Position numbers and translations under genes: made by a program
In this document: piece by piece, positions 36,901 to 49,854 of the stretch
How positions within the stretch are numbered: the stretch's first letter is position 1
Layout of the letters: each line of letters starts with the position of its first letter
Assembly: GCA_030407085.1 (NCBI GenBank)
Contig: CM059586.1
Span: 28,321,501-28,385,500 of the forward strand
From: Trichopria drosophilae
Taxonomy: Eukaryota; Arthropoda; Insecta; Hymenoptera; Diapriidae
Reading direction: 5' to 3'
Length of the DNA stretch: 64,000 nt
Notes under the pieces: model-generated
The model's input: only the letters and a program-made list of their open reading frames with translations
Told to the model about the DNA's origin: nothing
Database searches by the model: none

Positions 36901-39819
36901 GCAATTCAATCCACACGTTGCGCGTGTCTGAGCGAGTAGATTTTTCATTGAACAAGATTGCATTAGTTGTTTAGCTTTAATCGTGTTTTTACAATATATT
37001 CAAATTGTTCAATTTTTGTAAAACTACGTGAAAAACTGGCTTATGAATGATTTAACCAACCTTTATTATTATTATGTCTCTTTAAACGTAAGCTCTCAAA
37101 GAGTCTTGGAAAGAGATGCGACAAGTTAATTAGAGTAGTTTGAACTTCCTACATTGTAATTTTTATTTATTTTACTAATTTCATCTGAGATTATTCTTAT
37201 TTCCAAATAATTACTGATGATTTTGTTCTGGCACATTAACCATTTTCTCACGTATTTCGATCACAATCTTTCTATAATTCCGATTTTGGGTTTTATCTCT
37301 GTAATCTAGAGATCAGCACTATATACATTCATGTCGGCATAAGAATATGTACCTAAAGTTTGAACGTTCAATGAACAAATGTTTAGAACAGACTTACTGT
37401 TATATGCTTTTAAAAAATATTATATTTGTTGTTTACAACCGCATAAGGTAGAAAATTATTATTTATCATGTTCCAAATATACAAGACCTCTTAGTCACTC
37501 ATATCGTTGGTAAATCATCAATAGATTATTAGAAAACCGTTCAATGAACGTTCGGAACTTCAGGCACATATAAGAATGCACTTTTACAAGAGACTATTGT
37601 TTTCTTAGGATAACAGACATTTTATACCCATTAGCCACTGCACTTTAGATTCTGCTGCTTTCGGTGCAGTTAAAAATGCCCACGTACTTGACTTGTTACT
37701 TTGTGGCATTATGCTATTATTAGTACATTAAGACAAGTATCTTTAAGTAGAGTATTCGCCTAATGAGTTAAATTTTACTTATTTCTATTAATTCTCGAAA
37801 ATTTGAACCATGTTTCACTTTTTGAGATATATCTTTGCAAATTGGATCAATTAAATATTTTGTTGCTAGTACCTTTCGGATCAAGAACCGACGTCGTGTA
37901 CAAATTTACAGATTTTCGACGCTGGCCAGTCATTGGTACGTGGTCAGAAAAATAGTTTATTTCTTACGTTTAGTTTTTTATTTTATCCCGTCTATACTTG
38001 CTTTTGAACTATGGGTTTGGTAGCTTTTTCTTAAGCCACCCAACCCTAGGTTCTTTTTAAATATAGGAGCAATAAAATCGGCACTAGGGCAACAAATTAG
38101 CAACAAAAAACAACGAATCTTCCACCTGGTTTGGTTTGGTTTTGATGACTCTGGCTTTGCAGCTTTAAGTACCTTGTGGACTCTAGCATAATTCAGTGTT
38201 TTTTTAGACAAAAAGAAAATGTTTGTAATGTTTTTCATATGATTTGCTAGGCAATGTATATTAAAGAAAGCATTAAAATAGTATATGTTTAACAACAAAA
38301 ATTTCTAGATTCACTGCGCAATTATCTACAAACAAATTAATTTTAAAGCATGGGAAACATCTAATAGAGAATTTAATTATTTATAAAAGGAATAATTGCA
38401 AAGGTTCAGTGAAATGTTTACACTTTTACACGCAAATCGGTGTTCAGTCCATAATTTAATCATCTTTTTCCTCGTAGAACTTTTTAAAAATCGATGAGTA
38501 TTTCTAAGTTTGATTTTTGACCGTGTGAAAAGGTTCATCAAAGAATGTCTTCATATAGTAAACCGTTAGAAGGAATCTAAGAATATAAGATATTCTACAT
38601 ATATACAAAAAATATTTGATAGTTTCGTCAATTTGTAATCAACGAAGACAGAAACAATTTAGGCATTGTAGGTATATAAAAGAAAAATACTGCAGGATAT
38701 CTAAAAAAATTAAATTAACAGAAAATGCCACATGACTGACAAAAGTGATTAATACAAATTATTCTAATTTTCTTACATTTAAGTGGCAGCAACGAGCAGT
38801 CTTTAAATTACAGGCACAAGGCGACGACTGTTCACTGCCCGATGAAACAAAGAATTCATTTTTATTCAAGAGAGTCGTTGAATTAAACTTCAGGACAGAG
38901 ACTGGCAGATGGGAATTGATCTATTAGACGAGTTGCACATGACTGACAAAAACATATTTTCCGGGTTTAGAATTAAATTATATACCAGTTATTCTGCGTA
39001 CTAATTTAATTAAATTTTGTTCTATATTAATTTCCAAATAATTGCAGCTTTGCAGTTCTATTTGATTGAAAACACATGTTTTCATTAATCAATTTTTTGT
39101 ACATGATTTCTTACCTAGTGAGAAACGTTTTTATTTTACATATTCGACTTAAAATAAATACGAACGAATTATGATTTACAAGAATGTAAATTAACACTTC
39201 ATATATTTCAACGAAACTTCATATATGGTGTCAACACAAAATGTAATAAAGTTCTAACTGATAATTATTATTTATTTGTTAGTAGTACACAGTATGATAG
39301 TCTTGCATATACTATTATGTAAAGTAAATTTGCTGACACTTTACAAATAGAAATTCATGTCTGTCCTACGCTTGAACATCAGCATTCATTTTCTCGTATG
39401 ATTATTGTTATTGAATATCGTTGAGCGTTTAATGTACAATTATTCATATGCAATTGATTCTCTCCTGAAAATAATGAACATTAACAATATAAATTGATCT
39501 TTCGACAGTTTTATTAATTTAAGTTTTTATCGTTAAATAAATATTAGAAGTGTTTTCTTGATGAGTTCCTAAAAATATAACGATAAACATAAAATGCAAA
39601 ATGTTTGGTATTAATGAAAATTCATTTAATTTCTGTCTTATCCTTACTATTTCACCTCGTCTTTGCATGCCAGTATATATAGAAATATATCGGAAATGCG
39701 TCGCGTCGGTCCGTTAGGCAGTGTAACGCCACGCGTGCGCATGTGCCAAGGGCAATCGGGCAGTTTTTCCGCCCACGGTACTCTTCTACTTGCCCTTCCT
39801 ATGCTTATAAGTACCTTAA
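36901..39819. other. AT-rich filler
   Basis: No coding, promoter or repeat structure that I can support. The 106-codon minus frame at 37978-38298 reads as low-information text. Confidence 0.35.
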
Positions 39820-39975
39820 GGTCGATTTGTGACCGGTTACGACCATCTTACGACTCCCTACAAATATCTGACAACTGGTTTTCGACTACTTATGGTAGGA
39901 CTTTCTTACAACCTGCTTACGATAGAGTTATGGCCGTTTACGACCTCTTATGACCATCACAGCTTGTGTTTTTTT
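39820..39975. repeat. Word island TTACGACC / TATGACC
   Basis: GGTTACGACC, CTTACGACTCC, GCTTACGATAG, GTTTACGACC, CTTATGACC and CTTTACAACTAGC recur in one main orientation, so this island is more tandem than palindromic. Confidence 0.45.
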
Positions 39976-40166
39976 AAGACCACTTTACAACTAGCTGACG
40001 ATCGGCTTGAATATTCCAATAGTGTAAATTGTGACACGAAAGTGCAGTTGCTTTTTTGCCCGATCGTTAATTTGTAAGCAAAAGTAAGAAAAAATAAATT
40101 GGGGGACAAATGTAGTTTACAGGGTAGAAAAAATAAAGAGTGAGAATATGAAAAATGTAGCTTAAA

Positions 40167-40178
40167 GGGGGGGGGGGG
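40167..40178 (+). repeat. Poly-G run (12)
   Basis: A 12-base G tract in AT-rich sequence upstream of the CATATGAGTG island. Confidence 0.8.
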
Positions 40179-40315
40179 CGCCATATTGCTCAAATATGTA
40201 ACTCATGGGGGAGGCTGCTGCACAATGATCGGTCCAAACATAAGCACGTTTGAGGATGTAAAGTTTCGAGTGGGGTCAAAGTAAACATACATTTCCGCCT
40301 TCCCGGATAGTAAGC

Positions 40316-40708
40316 CGTAAGTCTCACGATGTCCTCATGTTTGAGAACTCACATATGAGTGCTTATGCGAATGCATATGAGAGTTCGGGAATGAGTAAAA
40401 TGTACGGGATTGGACTGCGCATGCGCAAGAAATCTCCGCTTTTACGCACATAAGAGAATTTTGTGATACTTGTCATGATTGGCTAATAGTCTTGGTGAGC
40501 AACCAATCAGCGTCGAGTGGAATGCCTGTGCGGTAAGAAGGTAGTGATTTGCGCATGCGCAAGTTGTTCAATAAGGCAAGACTCTTATGTGAGTGACAAT
40601 CGTCATTTGATTGGAGGACACAAATAGCACTCACATGGAGCGCAAACGTGCGCTTTAGTCTCATTTATGAGTGTCATTATGCACCCTATATGAACTCACA
40701 TTGCTATC
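40316..40708. repeat. Word island ACTCACATATGAGTG with NRF-1-like sites
   Basis: ACTCACAT/ATGTGAGT variants recur at least eight times on both strands. Two perfect TGCGCATGCGCA palindromes (40416-40427 and 40550-40561) match the NRF-1/erect-wing consensus, and CAACCAATCAG/ATTGG CCAAT-type boxes are present. Probably a MITE-like element with regulatory-looking content. Confidence 0.5.
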
Positions 40709-40719
40709 TGGGGTGTTTT

Positions 40720-40960
40720 TTGACGACACATTTTTTTTATACGGCGACCTCGCGACGCAACCGCGCTGTGCGTTCACACTCGAATGAACGCAGAAGTCCG
40801 GAGATTTTTCGACCGTTAACAAACGAGTTATATCACGTAACGCACGTGTGAGAGGAAACCGCGGGAAGGTCTGCGGCGAATGTGGGATTGTCGGGTCGCG
40901 ATCGGGACCAAAGATGAGTTCGCAGCTCTATACGCTCCGTCTTAACTCGGCACTTCCTGC
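40720..40960. other. CpG-containing island
   Basis: CGCGACGCAACCGCGC, AAACCGCGGG and TCGGGTCGCGATCGGG mark a short GC-rich block directly after the CATATGAGTG word island. No exon or promoter motif with good spacing was found. Confidence 0.3.
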
Positions 40961-41388
40961 TTTTAACACCGCGAGACTGTAAATTTCGCAATTATCGCTG
41001 ACCCGGCCTCTTATCACCGTTATCGTGTGGGATGTACGGGCGAAAATCCCGAGATGACTGGAATATTCTGAATTATTCAACAATATCGTACAGTCCATTG
41101 CACAGAAAATTCTGTTAGAAAGGTAGAAGACAGCCAATGATTATATGAAACTGTAATCAGAATTTCAATTTTCTACTTGGTAACATGACATACAGTTACT
41201 TCAACGATTTTGCAAAATGTCTTCAGTAGTAAGAGAAGAGATTTTTACGTGCTTAATTTAAGTTTTTAAATCACGTATTTAACACCTGGCTTCGGCTAAC
41301 TCACGATTTAAAAGGGATTATTTTTACACTGCAAACAATTTCACATAAAATTTCATATATTTCGGTTGACATTTTCTGGGTGCGGGTG

Positions 41389-41512
41389 GAAAAACCGTCA
41401 AATCAAAAAGCCGACAAATAAAAAAACCGACATTCAAAAAAACGACAATCGAAAAGCCGACAGTCAAAAACGGACACTTCAAAAAATGATAGTCCGCACG
41501 TCGATGTGACTC
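41389..41512 (+). repeat. AAAACCGACA hairpin repeat, copy 2
   Basis: AAATCAAAAAGCCGACAAAT.. units lead to CGGACACTTCAAAAAATGA and GTCCGCACGTCGAT, the same core hairpin as copy 3. Confidence 0.6.
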
Positions 41513-41637
41513 ATTTTCGCGTCTCATTCTCAGGATTACAAAACACGAATTATCAAAGGACCTGTATCTTTTCCCTCGAGATCTATTCCTCGTCGCCAGA
41601 TGCGGTTGCTTTGACTCCAGATTCTTTTGAAAAGTTG

Positions 41638-41960
41638 GTCCGCCATATTTGTTCCGCCATTTTAAATCTCGAAAATCGATTATTAGAACAGTATTCAGCT
41701 ACCACGAAAATCCCGCAGCAAACAATGCAAAGCAATTCCGGTATTTTTTAAATATCGTCAACCATATTGAATGGATCCACCATTTTGAATGTCAAAAATT
41801 TGATATCCAATTCTTAAACGCCGAAATTTACAAATTTTATATTAACACACCACTCTCCACATTAGGGATCATTTCAGAAATTTGAACTTTTATACTGAAT
41901 GGGTTAAACCGACATTTTGCAATATAATTAAAATCCTAGAATACGCTGAAAATGTTAAAT
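41638..41960 (+). repeat. CGCCATTTTGAA-type repeat, diverged
   Basis: CGCCATTTTAAATCTCGAAA, CCACCATTTTGAATGTC and later CGACATTTTGCAA units. The two short open frames (41506-41751 and 41649-41885) are by-products. Confidence 0.4.
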
Positions 41961-42492
41961 GAAAATTAGACATTTTTATTTTAACACGTTTTGTTGAAAT
42001 TGAAACCCACCATTTTCCTTTGGGGATCTTCTTTCAGATTGGTATAGTTAAAAAATAATTTCTCGACCCTCCTGAAATTAGTCAATGAATATGAAGCTCC
42101 TGGCCTATACTCCAAAAGCTCGTTTTAATTGTTTGGATCTCTTAGTCTTAACTCCTATTGTGCGTCACTTATGAGTTCAAATGTTATTGGAACGGAATAA
42201 AACGCCATATACGTGTGTAAGTTAAATTCGTTTATTTTCCAATAATAAGCGCTTGTACACAATCATTCCATTACCAACACTTCAGTATCATGATTCTCCT
42301 CTTTTTTTCACCCATGTTAGTGACACATATTGTTGATTCGCAGAATTTATATTATGTGGTATAATATATAACATTAGATTTTTTTCACTCATTGTTTATT
42401 TAATCCATTTATATTATATATGTAACGTATAAAATACCAACCAATGATCTGGCGCCGACTCATCGATTGCTGACAATTTTTTATCTTTTATT

Positions 42493-42715
42493 ACTCGATA
42501 ATACACTGAGAGAAATTATTTAATAATATTTAATGTAAGCTAATTTCAAGGCTTTTACATTAACTGTAAAGTAAAAAATGACAGAGGTAACTTTCAGGTG
42601 AATTTAGCAGCACTTTCCTGCAGGTCAGCATTATTATTGTACATTAACGCGTATATTTTAACATACGATGAGCGTTAGTTAACAGTTAATAAAACTTACA
42701 TTAAATTCCGTCGTT
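42493..42715. repeat. Word island TTAATGTAA
   Basis: Starts ACACTGAGAGAAATTATTTA; TTTAATGTAAG, TTTTACATTAAC, GTACATTAACGC and CTTACATTAAATT recur on both strands. Confidence 0.45.
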
Positions 42716-43404
42716 TGAACTGCGGATGTCGACATTGAGTCGAAATATTCGCCGAAAATCGAATGACTCGCGTGTGTATGTTTGTTTATCTCTAGTTCGG
42801 TGAAAATGTGAGCGCGTAAATATGTCACATAATGATCCCAACGCTAATATTTAAAAGTCTTATATTAACTATTAACATAATAAATGTAGCCGAATACCAG
42901 ATTACGGTAACTTCAGGATAAAGTAACCTTAAAATCAAAAAAATAAAAACCTTAAAATTTTTTTTTTTTTTTTGTTTAAAGAAAGTGGAAGGGTGATGCT
43001 CATGCAGTGTTTTTTTTTTGCTCAGCAAATGATAAGAATATTGTATTAAAATTTAACAAAAACTAAAATTAAAACAGTTTTAGGACTTTTTTCATTTTGA
43101 AATAGAAAAATTTCCTTTTGACTTCGAAAAATGTTGTATTTAATTATTTTCTTTTTAAATTGAGAATTTTTTCGATTAAATATGTTATATCGACTTTTTT
43201 AGAATTTTCCTCCTATTTATTATGGATGAATTTCATTTCTTTTAGAAAAATCGCGAAATAAGGGAAAGTGGTTACTGTTAGAAGGCTCCATTTATAGGGG
43301 AAGTCAATTGGTATTGAGGGATACCACATATTAAAAACTGACAGAAATCGGGGACAAGGCACAAGATCATTGATAAATGTTTTCGTTTTTATCCGTATAG
43401 TACA

Positions 43405-43585
43405 CTAGAAAAGTGTTTTTTACCAGTTATAAGATGGTGTCTTTTAAATAATTTCTATAACCAGTAAAAGAGAGCTTATAACTAGTCAAAGAAAAATTGC
43501 TATCCTCACACGTAAAAGACTATCTTTTACTGGGTATAAGACTTCTAATACTATGTAAAAGACACTTTTAGTTGGTCAAATTTTA
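43405..43585. mobile_element. Inverted-repeat element, TTATAAC / AAAAGAC words
   Basis: Left AAAAGTGTTTTTTACC and right complementary to AAAAGTGTCTTTTACATAG. The inside repeats CCAGTTATAAG, ATAACCAGTAAAAGAG, TTATAACTAG, TAAAAGACTATCTTTTACTGGGTATAAG. Confidence 0.5.
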
Positions 43586-44194
43586 TTTTCATTCTAACAA
43601 TAAATTTCGATTTGTATATTGAACAATGATTAAGAATAAACGATTTAATACCATTACAGTGTTTTAGTACATTGAATGCACTATAAAATATGGAACTTTA
43701 CACCTGACAACCTGCAATCAAGTATGCATTTCGTATGTGGTATCAGCTGCTTTGGTCGATCTCAAGAATACAGTAGGCTCGGTTGCATAACAACTTGCAC
43801 TTTCCTATCCGCTTCTTTTCTTCTCGCAATGCGGTGATACACCCACATCTGTCTCGGTTTCCGGATTTATTACTCATCGCACGTATGAAGTAATACGGCG
43901 GCAGATAATGTAAAGTTACTTTACGCAACGGTCGCCGATATTTCCCTTTCAAATTTCAATGCCTGTAAAAATTCTGCTAATGTTGGACATACCTCGAGGT
44001 ACATCATTTACAGTTGTGAAATTCTTCAATATACGTAAAAGTATCGAAATTGATTCTCCGTGAATTATGGTGCTAATTTTCGATATGGGCGGTAGGATAT
44101 CATTTTAGTTCCAACCAATACATAAAAATGCAAACATCAAAGTTATCAAGTCAATTGGTAGAATGAAGCGGAAATTGTTTTTGATGAAAATTAT

Positions 44195-44312
44195 TCGGTC
44201 TTGATCCGATAAGGGTATGGCACATATTAAAGTATGTCTGACAACTACCTGATCAAGATCTGATCAAGATTCAATAAGGCATAGCTTATCAGGAACTCAT
44301 CAGATCAAACGT
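44195..44312. repeat. Word island GATCAAGATC
   Basis: TCTTGATCCGATAAGG, CCTGATCAAGATCTGATCAAG, TTCAATAAGGC, GCTTATCAGGAA and CATCAGATCAAAC form an imperfect palindrome of about 118 bp. Confidence 0.4.
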
Positions 44313-45516
44313 TACATTTTTTATCCGACTCTAATACACTTAATCCGGAAGACTTAATATTAATTTAAAGACACAATTACTGATAATTAGTTATATTATT
44401 AAACATGTAGAAATCGTATAAACATCCCATTGTTCCTTTTATACTAGTGCACGTGAAAAGAAACATTTCATACTAGTCCTGAATAGAATTGAAAGAAGGA
44501 ATGGCGCAACATTATGTCCAACAACGATAGGACCTTTAGATACGTGGCATACAAAGTTATATATTATGAACTCGTACAAAGAGCATGTCCAAGTCGTAAC
44601 GAAAACGAATCTTTCAAGATGTGGCTATAATGCAACAGCATGAAAAGAATTACAAATGAATATTAACAATTAAAATTAAAAATGATTCAATACGGTAAAT
44701 TAAATTTTATTAGATAATCAGGCTTCATTAATTTCACATAATATTGATGATTTGTAACATTAACATCGAAGATGACACGTTCTAAGCTATTGTTCATTAA
44801 TTTTTTTTCACACATCAATTTATCGGCATTATTGACTGTGTTCCGAGAAATGTCCATTGTAAGTAAGATGGAAACCTTCCTCTTTTTGCATTGATTATAC
44901 TCAGCTATTCTTCAGGAATAATGAGGTTTCCCAATGCAATAAAATAAATTATCTGCTTGGATGTTGTGTACTAAATATCACACGGTAAAATTTAACATTC
45001 GATATTCAAAATTTTTTTAGTTTTTGAAAATTGTTCAGATTTATCTTTAAATGAGCTTCTTAGATATGATGATCAAAATATAATATATGAATTGTTAAGC
45101 CACGTGGTTTTTTGTTATTCGTTCGATGCTTTTTGTAAATAAGAACACCTCATATGTAATTGGTATATTATTTATTTTTTTTAACATACTTTCGCAAGTT
45201 TACAAATTACTCCATGTCTTCCATAAACATCTGATGATATTAATGCAGTGGAGATTCGACGTACTATGAATATTGCCAATTTGTCATATTATTCGCATAT
45301 GGTGACGGTGAAACTGAAATTTATTGTTGTACATTTTTTCGCTGATGTTTTTTAACTGCTTCAAAGTGTTTTGTGTTTGTTTTCACCTTCAATGCGCTCT
45401 GAAATAAAAATTACAAGCAACAAATGCCGGAATCTCCATGTTTTCATCAAAATATCATGTCTGACCACCTGATTGTTGCGCCAATTGCATGCAGCGGAAA
45501 TTCGCGGAACTATGAG

Positions 45517-45700
45517 TTTCTCCCTAAATTCCTTGGACTGAACATTGCGTCATTCTTTCATGAAGAGTGACATTTTCACTCTATTGACAGTGATATTTCA
45601 CTCTTCAAGGAGTGAGTGTTTTCTTGCACTCTTATGGAGTGAAATGTCACCCTTGATAGAAGAGTGGTTCAATTATCACTCCAAGGAATTGAGAGAGTTT
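45517..45700. mobile_element. 184-bp inverted-repeat element, GAGTGAAA word
   Basis: Left TTTCTCCCTAAATTCCTTGG; right complementary to AACTCTCTCAATTCCTTGG. The body repeats TCACTC/GAGTGA about nine times in both orientations. The right end shares ACTCTCTCAATT with the element at 20657. Confidence 0.55.
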
Positions 45701-46094
45701 GCCAGGTGATCATATTATAAGCCATTTATCGAATTTTGTGTGAAAATTTATTTTAAGGAGCTTTTACGCGTTTTTTATAAATATGAACTACATTTCATCG
45801 AGATTGGTTCATAATTGGACGAGAAATTACAAGAATAAAATTCCCTCTGTTGTGTAGGTATTTAACAACTACTTTTGTTTTTTGTATATGCATACAGATT
45901 AAAATGCTCTGGGCTTAAGAAACAATAAGTATAGGTACTGAAAAAAATTATATAAATAGTTACCATAATTAGAAAAAAAAATAAATCACGTTTAAAATTG
46001 AAATAGGCTATTCGTGATTCTAAATTAAAAAATAAGATTAAGAATTGCCTCGAATTAAGTTGCCTCATATGTTTTTATGCAATCCGACCATCTG

Positions 46095-46400
46095 TTAAAA
46101 ACGGCAATTATATAATACTATCTCTACTCTACAATTGATATTTAAATTGGTTCCACTCGGAGAATTGTCGTCATAACGCAACAAAAACTGGGTTTCGTCT
46201 GTTAACAGCACCGTTTTCTCTGTAAACGTAACACGCCCACCAGTTAGAGTCATAAATGGAAGAACAGAGGAAATACCGAAAGAGTCCATTAAGGGATAGT
46301 ACCTGTCGAAGTTCGCGCTCGACTGCGAATACTGTCAAAGCCTCCGAAAGGTTCCAAGTCGAATGAGACGAATAGGTCACAGATATATTTAAATACATTC
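46095..46400 (-). pseudogene. Possible decayed coding fragment, unidentified
   Basis: Two overlapping minus-strand frames read as protein-like text: one has ANFDRYYPLMDSFGISSVLP and VLLTDETQFLLRYDD; the other has YVYRENGAVNRRNPVFVAL. A switch between frames would be needed for one product. The TDETQF and NGAVNRRN strings faintly recall Tc1/mariner-type transposases, but no catalytic triad can be placed. It could be chance. Confidence 0.2.
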
Positions 46401-47059
46401 CACCCGTGGTGACTACAATTCTACGGGCTTTAAAACAATAAAGGTATTAATGTTAAATCATTTTTGCGGACAAAAAATGCTTAGATGATTTTAGATCAGG
46501 CTGTAAAACGGCATAGTAATAATTTAGTACTTCTTTTTGTTTAATTGCTTTGTAAACTACGAAAATACTATTTGGATAACCTCTGAAAACGTCCTCCAAT
46601 AGATTTTAATGCAAACGAGGTATACTCAAAATTTCAAAAAATGCATCGAATAAAAGTTGTGACTCTATTAATGATGCACATTTTATATTCTATACATTTT
46701 CCTCCAAATAATGATTAGTTTTCGAGAAACATGGTGTTTCAAAGTTTTTTTCGATTTATTATACAATTAATTTTTAAAATATTTTTCTCATAAATCGTCA
46801 ATATACACCAAGAAACTTCAACAGAGAGGACTCTAAAATGCAAAATATCAAAATGTTTCAGCTTTAAAATGGTACCTGCAAATTTCCATAAGGTATAGGT
46901 AATACAAAAATACAAAAAAGAAAATAACTTGTAACGATACGTTTACAGTTGGGCAACACCCATCTTTTTTATAGCATAAAAAGTTCACATCTGCAACCAG
47001 ATACCTCAGAAATCTTTAGGGGCCAATATTAAGAAAATCCGTTAATAGTTTAGAAATGT

Positions 47060-47300
47060 CGTTCTCGATATTGAATCCGCCATTTTGAATTTTGACAACC
47101 TGACCTCATATTTGTAATCAGCGACACCATAAACATAAATTTGCAGTTATTGACCAATTGCCGATTTTGAAACTTCAATCGATTCGTTAAAAATGAAATA
47201 ATATACAAATCTTTCACGTTGGGTGCCATTTTCAAATCGCTCTTTTGAAATTTTGAAAAATCATAGGTAAAATTTTGAAGCTGAAACATTTTGAACGCGA
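47060..47300 (+). repeat. CGCCATTTTGAA-type repeat
   Basis: ATCCGCCATTTTGAATTTTG then ACAACCTGACCTCATATTTG and TAATCAGCGACAC; a second unit TGCCATTTTCAAATCG follows about 140 bp later. The 157-codon minus frame across this block is a by-product. Confidence 0.5.
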
Positions 47301-47544
47301 TATTTTGAATTTTCGAGTCCTCCCCGTTGTAGTTTCGGGTGTAAATTGATGATTTATGAACAAAAATATTTAAAAATTCGCGATTTTTTTTAAATAGAGC
47401 TGTATTTTTTGTTATAAGAGGTTTGGATAGATTTTGTTTGCAGAATATGAAAGTGAAGCCATTTTTATGTCTGCATGTGTAAGACGGATTTTGACGAATA
47501 CAACCTCTTTTTGAGTTTGTCATGGCCTAACATAGATCCAATTA

Positions 47545-47725
47545 GTAGATTTAGGATCGTTCCATACTAGATTAAGGGGAGGGCGACCAAAAAAAGCGAA
47601 ATAGGTTTTTTTGCGTTTCTTACAAAAAATAGAAATCACACCAAAAAATGCTACTAGCAAAAAAGATAAACCATTAAATCATCTAAACAAAAAATAAAAA
47701 ATCTTGACGGGTCCAGTTTGTTGTA
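47545..47725 (+). repeat. Internal fragment related to the 12028 element
   Basis: CATACTAGATTAAGGGGAGG followed by a C/A-rich AACAAAAAA tract parallels 12326-12480 (CATACTAGATTATGGGGAGG). No ends are present. Confidence 0.45.
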
Positions 47726-48194
47726 ACTCTAATAACATTCTTGTTTATAAATGCTATAATAATGATCCGGTTGACATGTCCTGGAGGTCGAATTTTTGAA
47801 AATTTTCATTTTTTTTCTATTATCATCTAAATAGCTGAATCTACCAAACCCTGCCCAGTCGAAGAGAACATGAGCTAAAGGCCGCGGAGTCGAAGCCACT
47901 AATCTTTTCCTTTTCAAACAACTTCCCATACAATTTATGTCAATGTACATTTTATCAGTGTAATAAAAATCACTATATTTCAAAAGGTTATTGTCAATCA
48001 ACGACACTGCAGCAAAATTCATATACAAGATACATAAACTACAAAAAGCCCGTTAAGATTCGACAAAAATACCGTAAAAACGACTAAAATACCGCACTGC
48101 TCGTAATTCATGTTCTTAAAAATGAGCAAAATCTAAAAATTCGTCTCCCTCGAAACTTGAGCCATTAATTTGATTGCCCCGAAAGCACACGCTA

Positions 48195-48420
48195 GTCGAG
48201 TGAAATATTAGTTTGAGTGAAAAAAAGGAATGAAAGAGTAACATCAGCGCCGCGAAAAGTCTCAGGCGATGCCTTGTCGAGATTTTTGGGCGGGCACGTA
48301 CACGCGGTGTTAAACGAAGATAGGCATCGAAGCCGCACGTACGAGGCGCGCGGTAAAAATAGAAGTCGAAACTGCAGAAGCGAGCACCCTTTCGCCGATC
48401 GTCAAGTCAAGTACGTAAGT
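48195..48420 (+). other. CpG island ending in a strong 5' splice site
   Basis: The GC-rich stretch 48195-48414 is followed by a perfect donor GTAAGTATG at 48415. It could be an alternative first exon or a conserved non-coding element. Open frames on both strands here overlap and look like composition effects. Confidence 0.2.
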
Positions 48421-48551
48421 ATGTAGTCTTCGCCTCTCGAGTGGACGACCCAAGCTGGTCCTAAGAGCGTCGTAAAGGTACACGAGAGACAGAGGAAGAG
48501 ACTGAGAGACAGAGGCCAACGATCCAGAGAGAAATAATTAAGAGATCGACT

Positions 48552-48824
48552 TTGCCTTGCGCGAGTTATCGCTTCGATGCATATATAAAGGGATCTCCAG
48601 GTCTGATTGATCCTACAACGGTCTCTGGATTCGACAGCATCAACGAGGAATTGAGAGCATTCGATTGGTCGCATCCGAAGGATCCTTCAATCCTTTACCG
48701 TCCAAATTACGAAATTTGCCGAAACGGAAAACATGTCACTAAAAGTGCATTTTACGATATCGATTTAACGAAAATCCCTATTTTCTCTCAATATTACATC
48801 CTGCAATTTAGCACCGATTACTAA
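48552..48824 (+). other. 90-codon open frame after a TATATAAAG motif
   Basis: TATATAAAG at 48582-48590 lies just inside an open frame that includes DSINEELRAFDWSHPKDPS. There is no matching initiator at +30, and the frame starts before the TATA motif. The text is protein-like but unrecognised. It may be an exon fragment or chance in a GC-richer patch. Confidence 0.15.
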
Positions 48825-49466
48825 TTGATAATCGTCCTGGAAATAAAATTAGAAATGGATTAAATTTGTCACTACAATTCATACATCAGAAACGTATAAA
48901 GAAAAATTACAGAATATATTACAAATATCAACACGGTGTAATAATAAAAATGGACATTTGGATTTTTTCGTGCGGAGCACAATTCTTTGGACTCTAACAC
49001 TAACAGCGAGTATGCGTTGTCATTTACAGCCTCATTGCAATGCGTTACAGCAACGATAGAGGTCTCTGCGCTCAGTTGTTTTTCGCGCAAGCTAAAAACC
49101 ATCTCGTACAATTCGATACAATACTACAAACAGATAAAATACAAATATTATAATTTTCAAATGTTCTTAAATTTAAGACTTGTGTGCAGTTGAACTTGAA
49201 AAAGGTTCAATGGTTTGAAGTAGTTACGAACATTTGGTTTTTAATTTCATGACCAAAACCGGAAAATTACAAATGCTTAGTGTTGTCCGACTGCAAACAT
49301 AAAAACCCCTCACTGTGAGGAATGACCTGTAAAGTTTGGTCAAATTAAGATTATGGTGAAACTGCTCGACCGATTCTAACGAATTTTTGTTTAAATGAAG
49401 CTAATACAATTTGGGAAAAGATTGTCTAGTTATATTTTTTAAAAACTTTACACAACGCTTCGTTAA

Positions 49467-49660
49467 CGTCTCGTTATATTTACCAAGAGAAAGGGAGCGC
49501 CGCTTCTCCCGCTCCCCTCAATCGCATTACGTTCGTGACGTCACAGCTGGCCTAAGCCCCCAAAGTGGGAAAAAAAGAGAGCGATCACAGGCAAATATAA
49601 CGAGACGGAGTCAGGCTGGACTTAAATATAGCGAGACTCAAATATACCGGGACTCTACTG
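49467..49660 (+). mobile_element. MITE family C, copy 4 (5' truncated)
   Basis: The copy starts inside the family at CGTCTCGTTATATTTACC, so the outer left end is missing. Central CGTGACGTCACAGC and the intact right end ACCGGGACTCTACTG then TA are present. It also has a short internal deletion compared with copy 1. Confidence 0.8.
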
Positions 49661-49854
49661 TAGTTTATAAAGACCTGGTTGAAATTCGCATTAATAAAGT
49701 CGCGGCTATTATTCAAAAAGAAAAATTAGGCAGCAATGGAAATATATACAAATAAAACGATCCGTAGCGATGAAAGTAAGGAATCGGCAGCCACTCGTTT
49801 TACTCGATAAGTAGCGGCGGTTAGCATTTCGTCTGGTAATAATAACGATAATAA

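Noticed and set aside
47050..47523. 157-codon minus frame
   Set aside because: Spans CGCCATTTTGAA repeat units; text is low-information lysine/asparagine/phenylalanine-rich.
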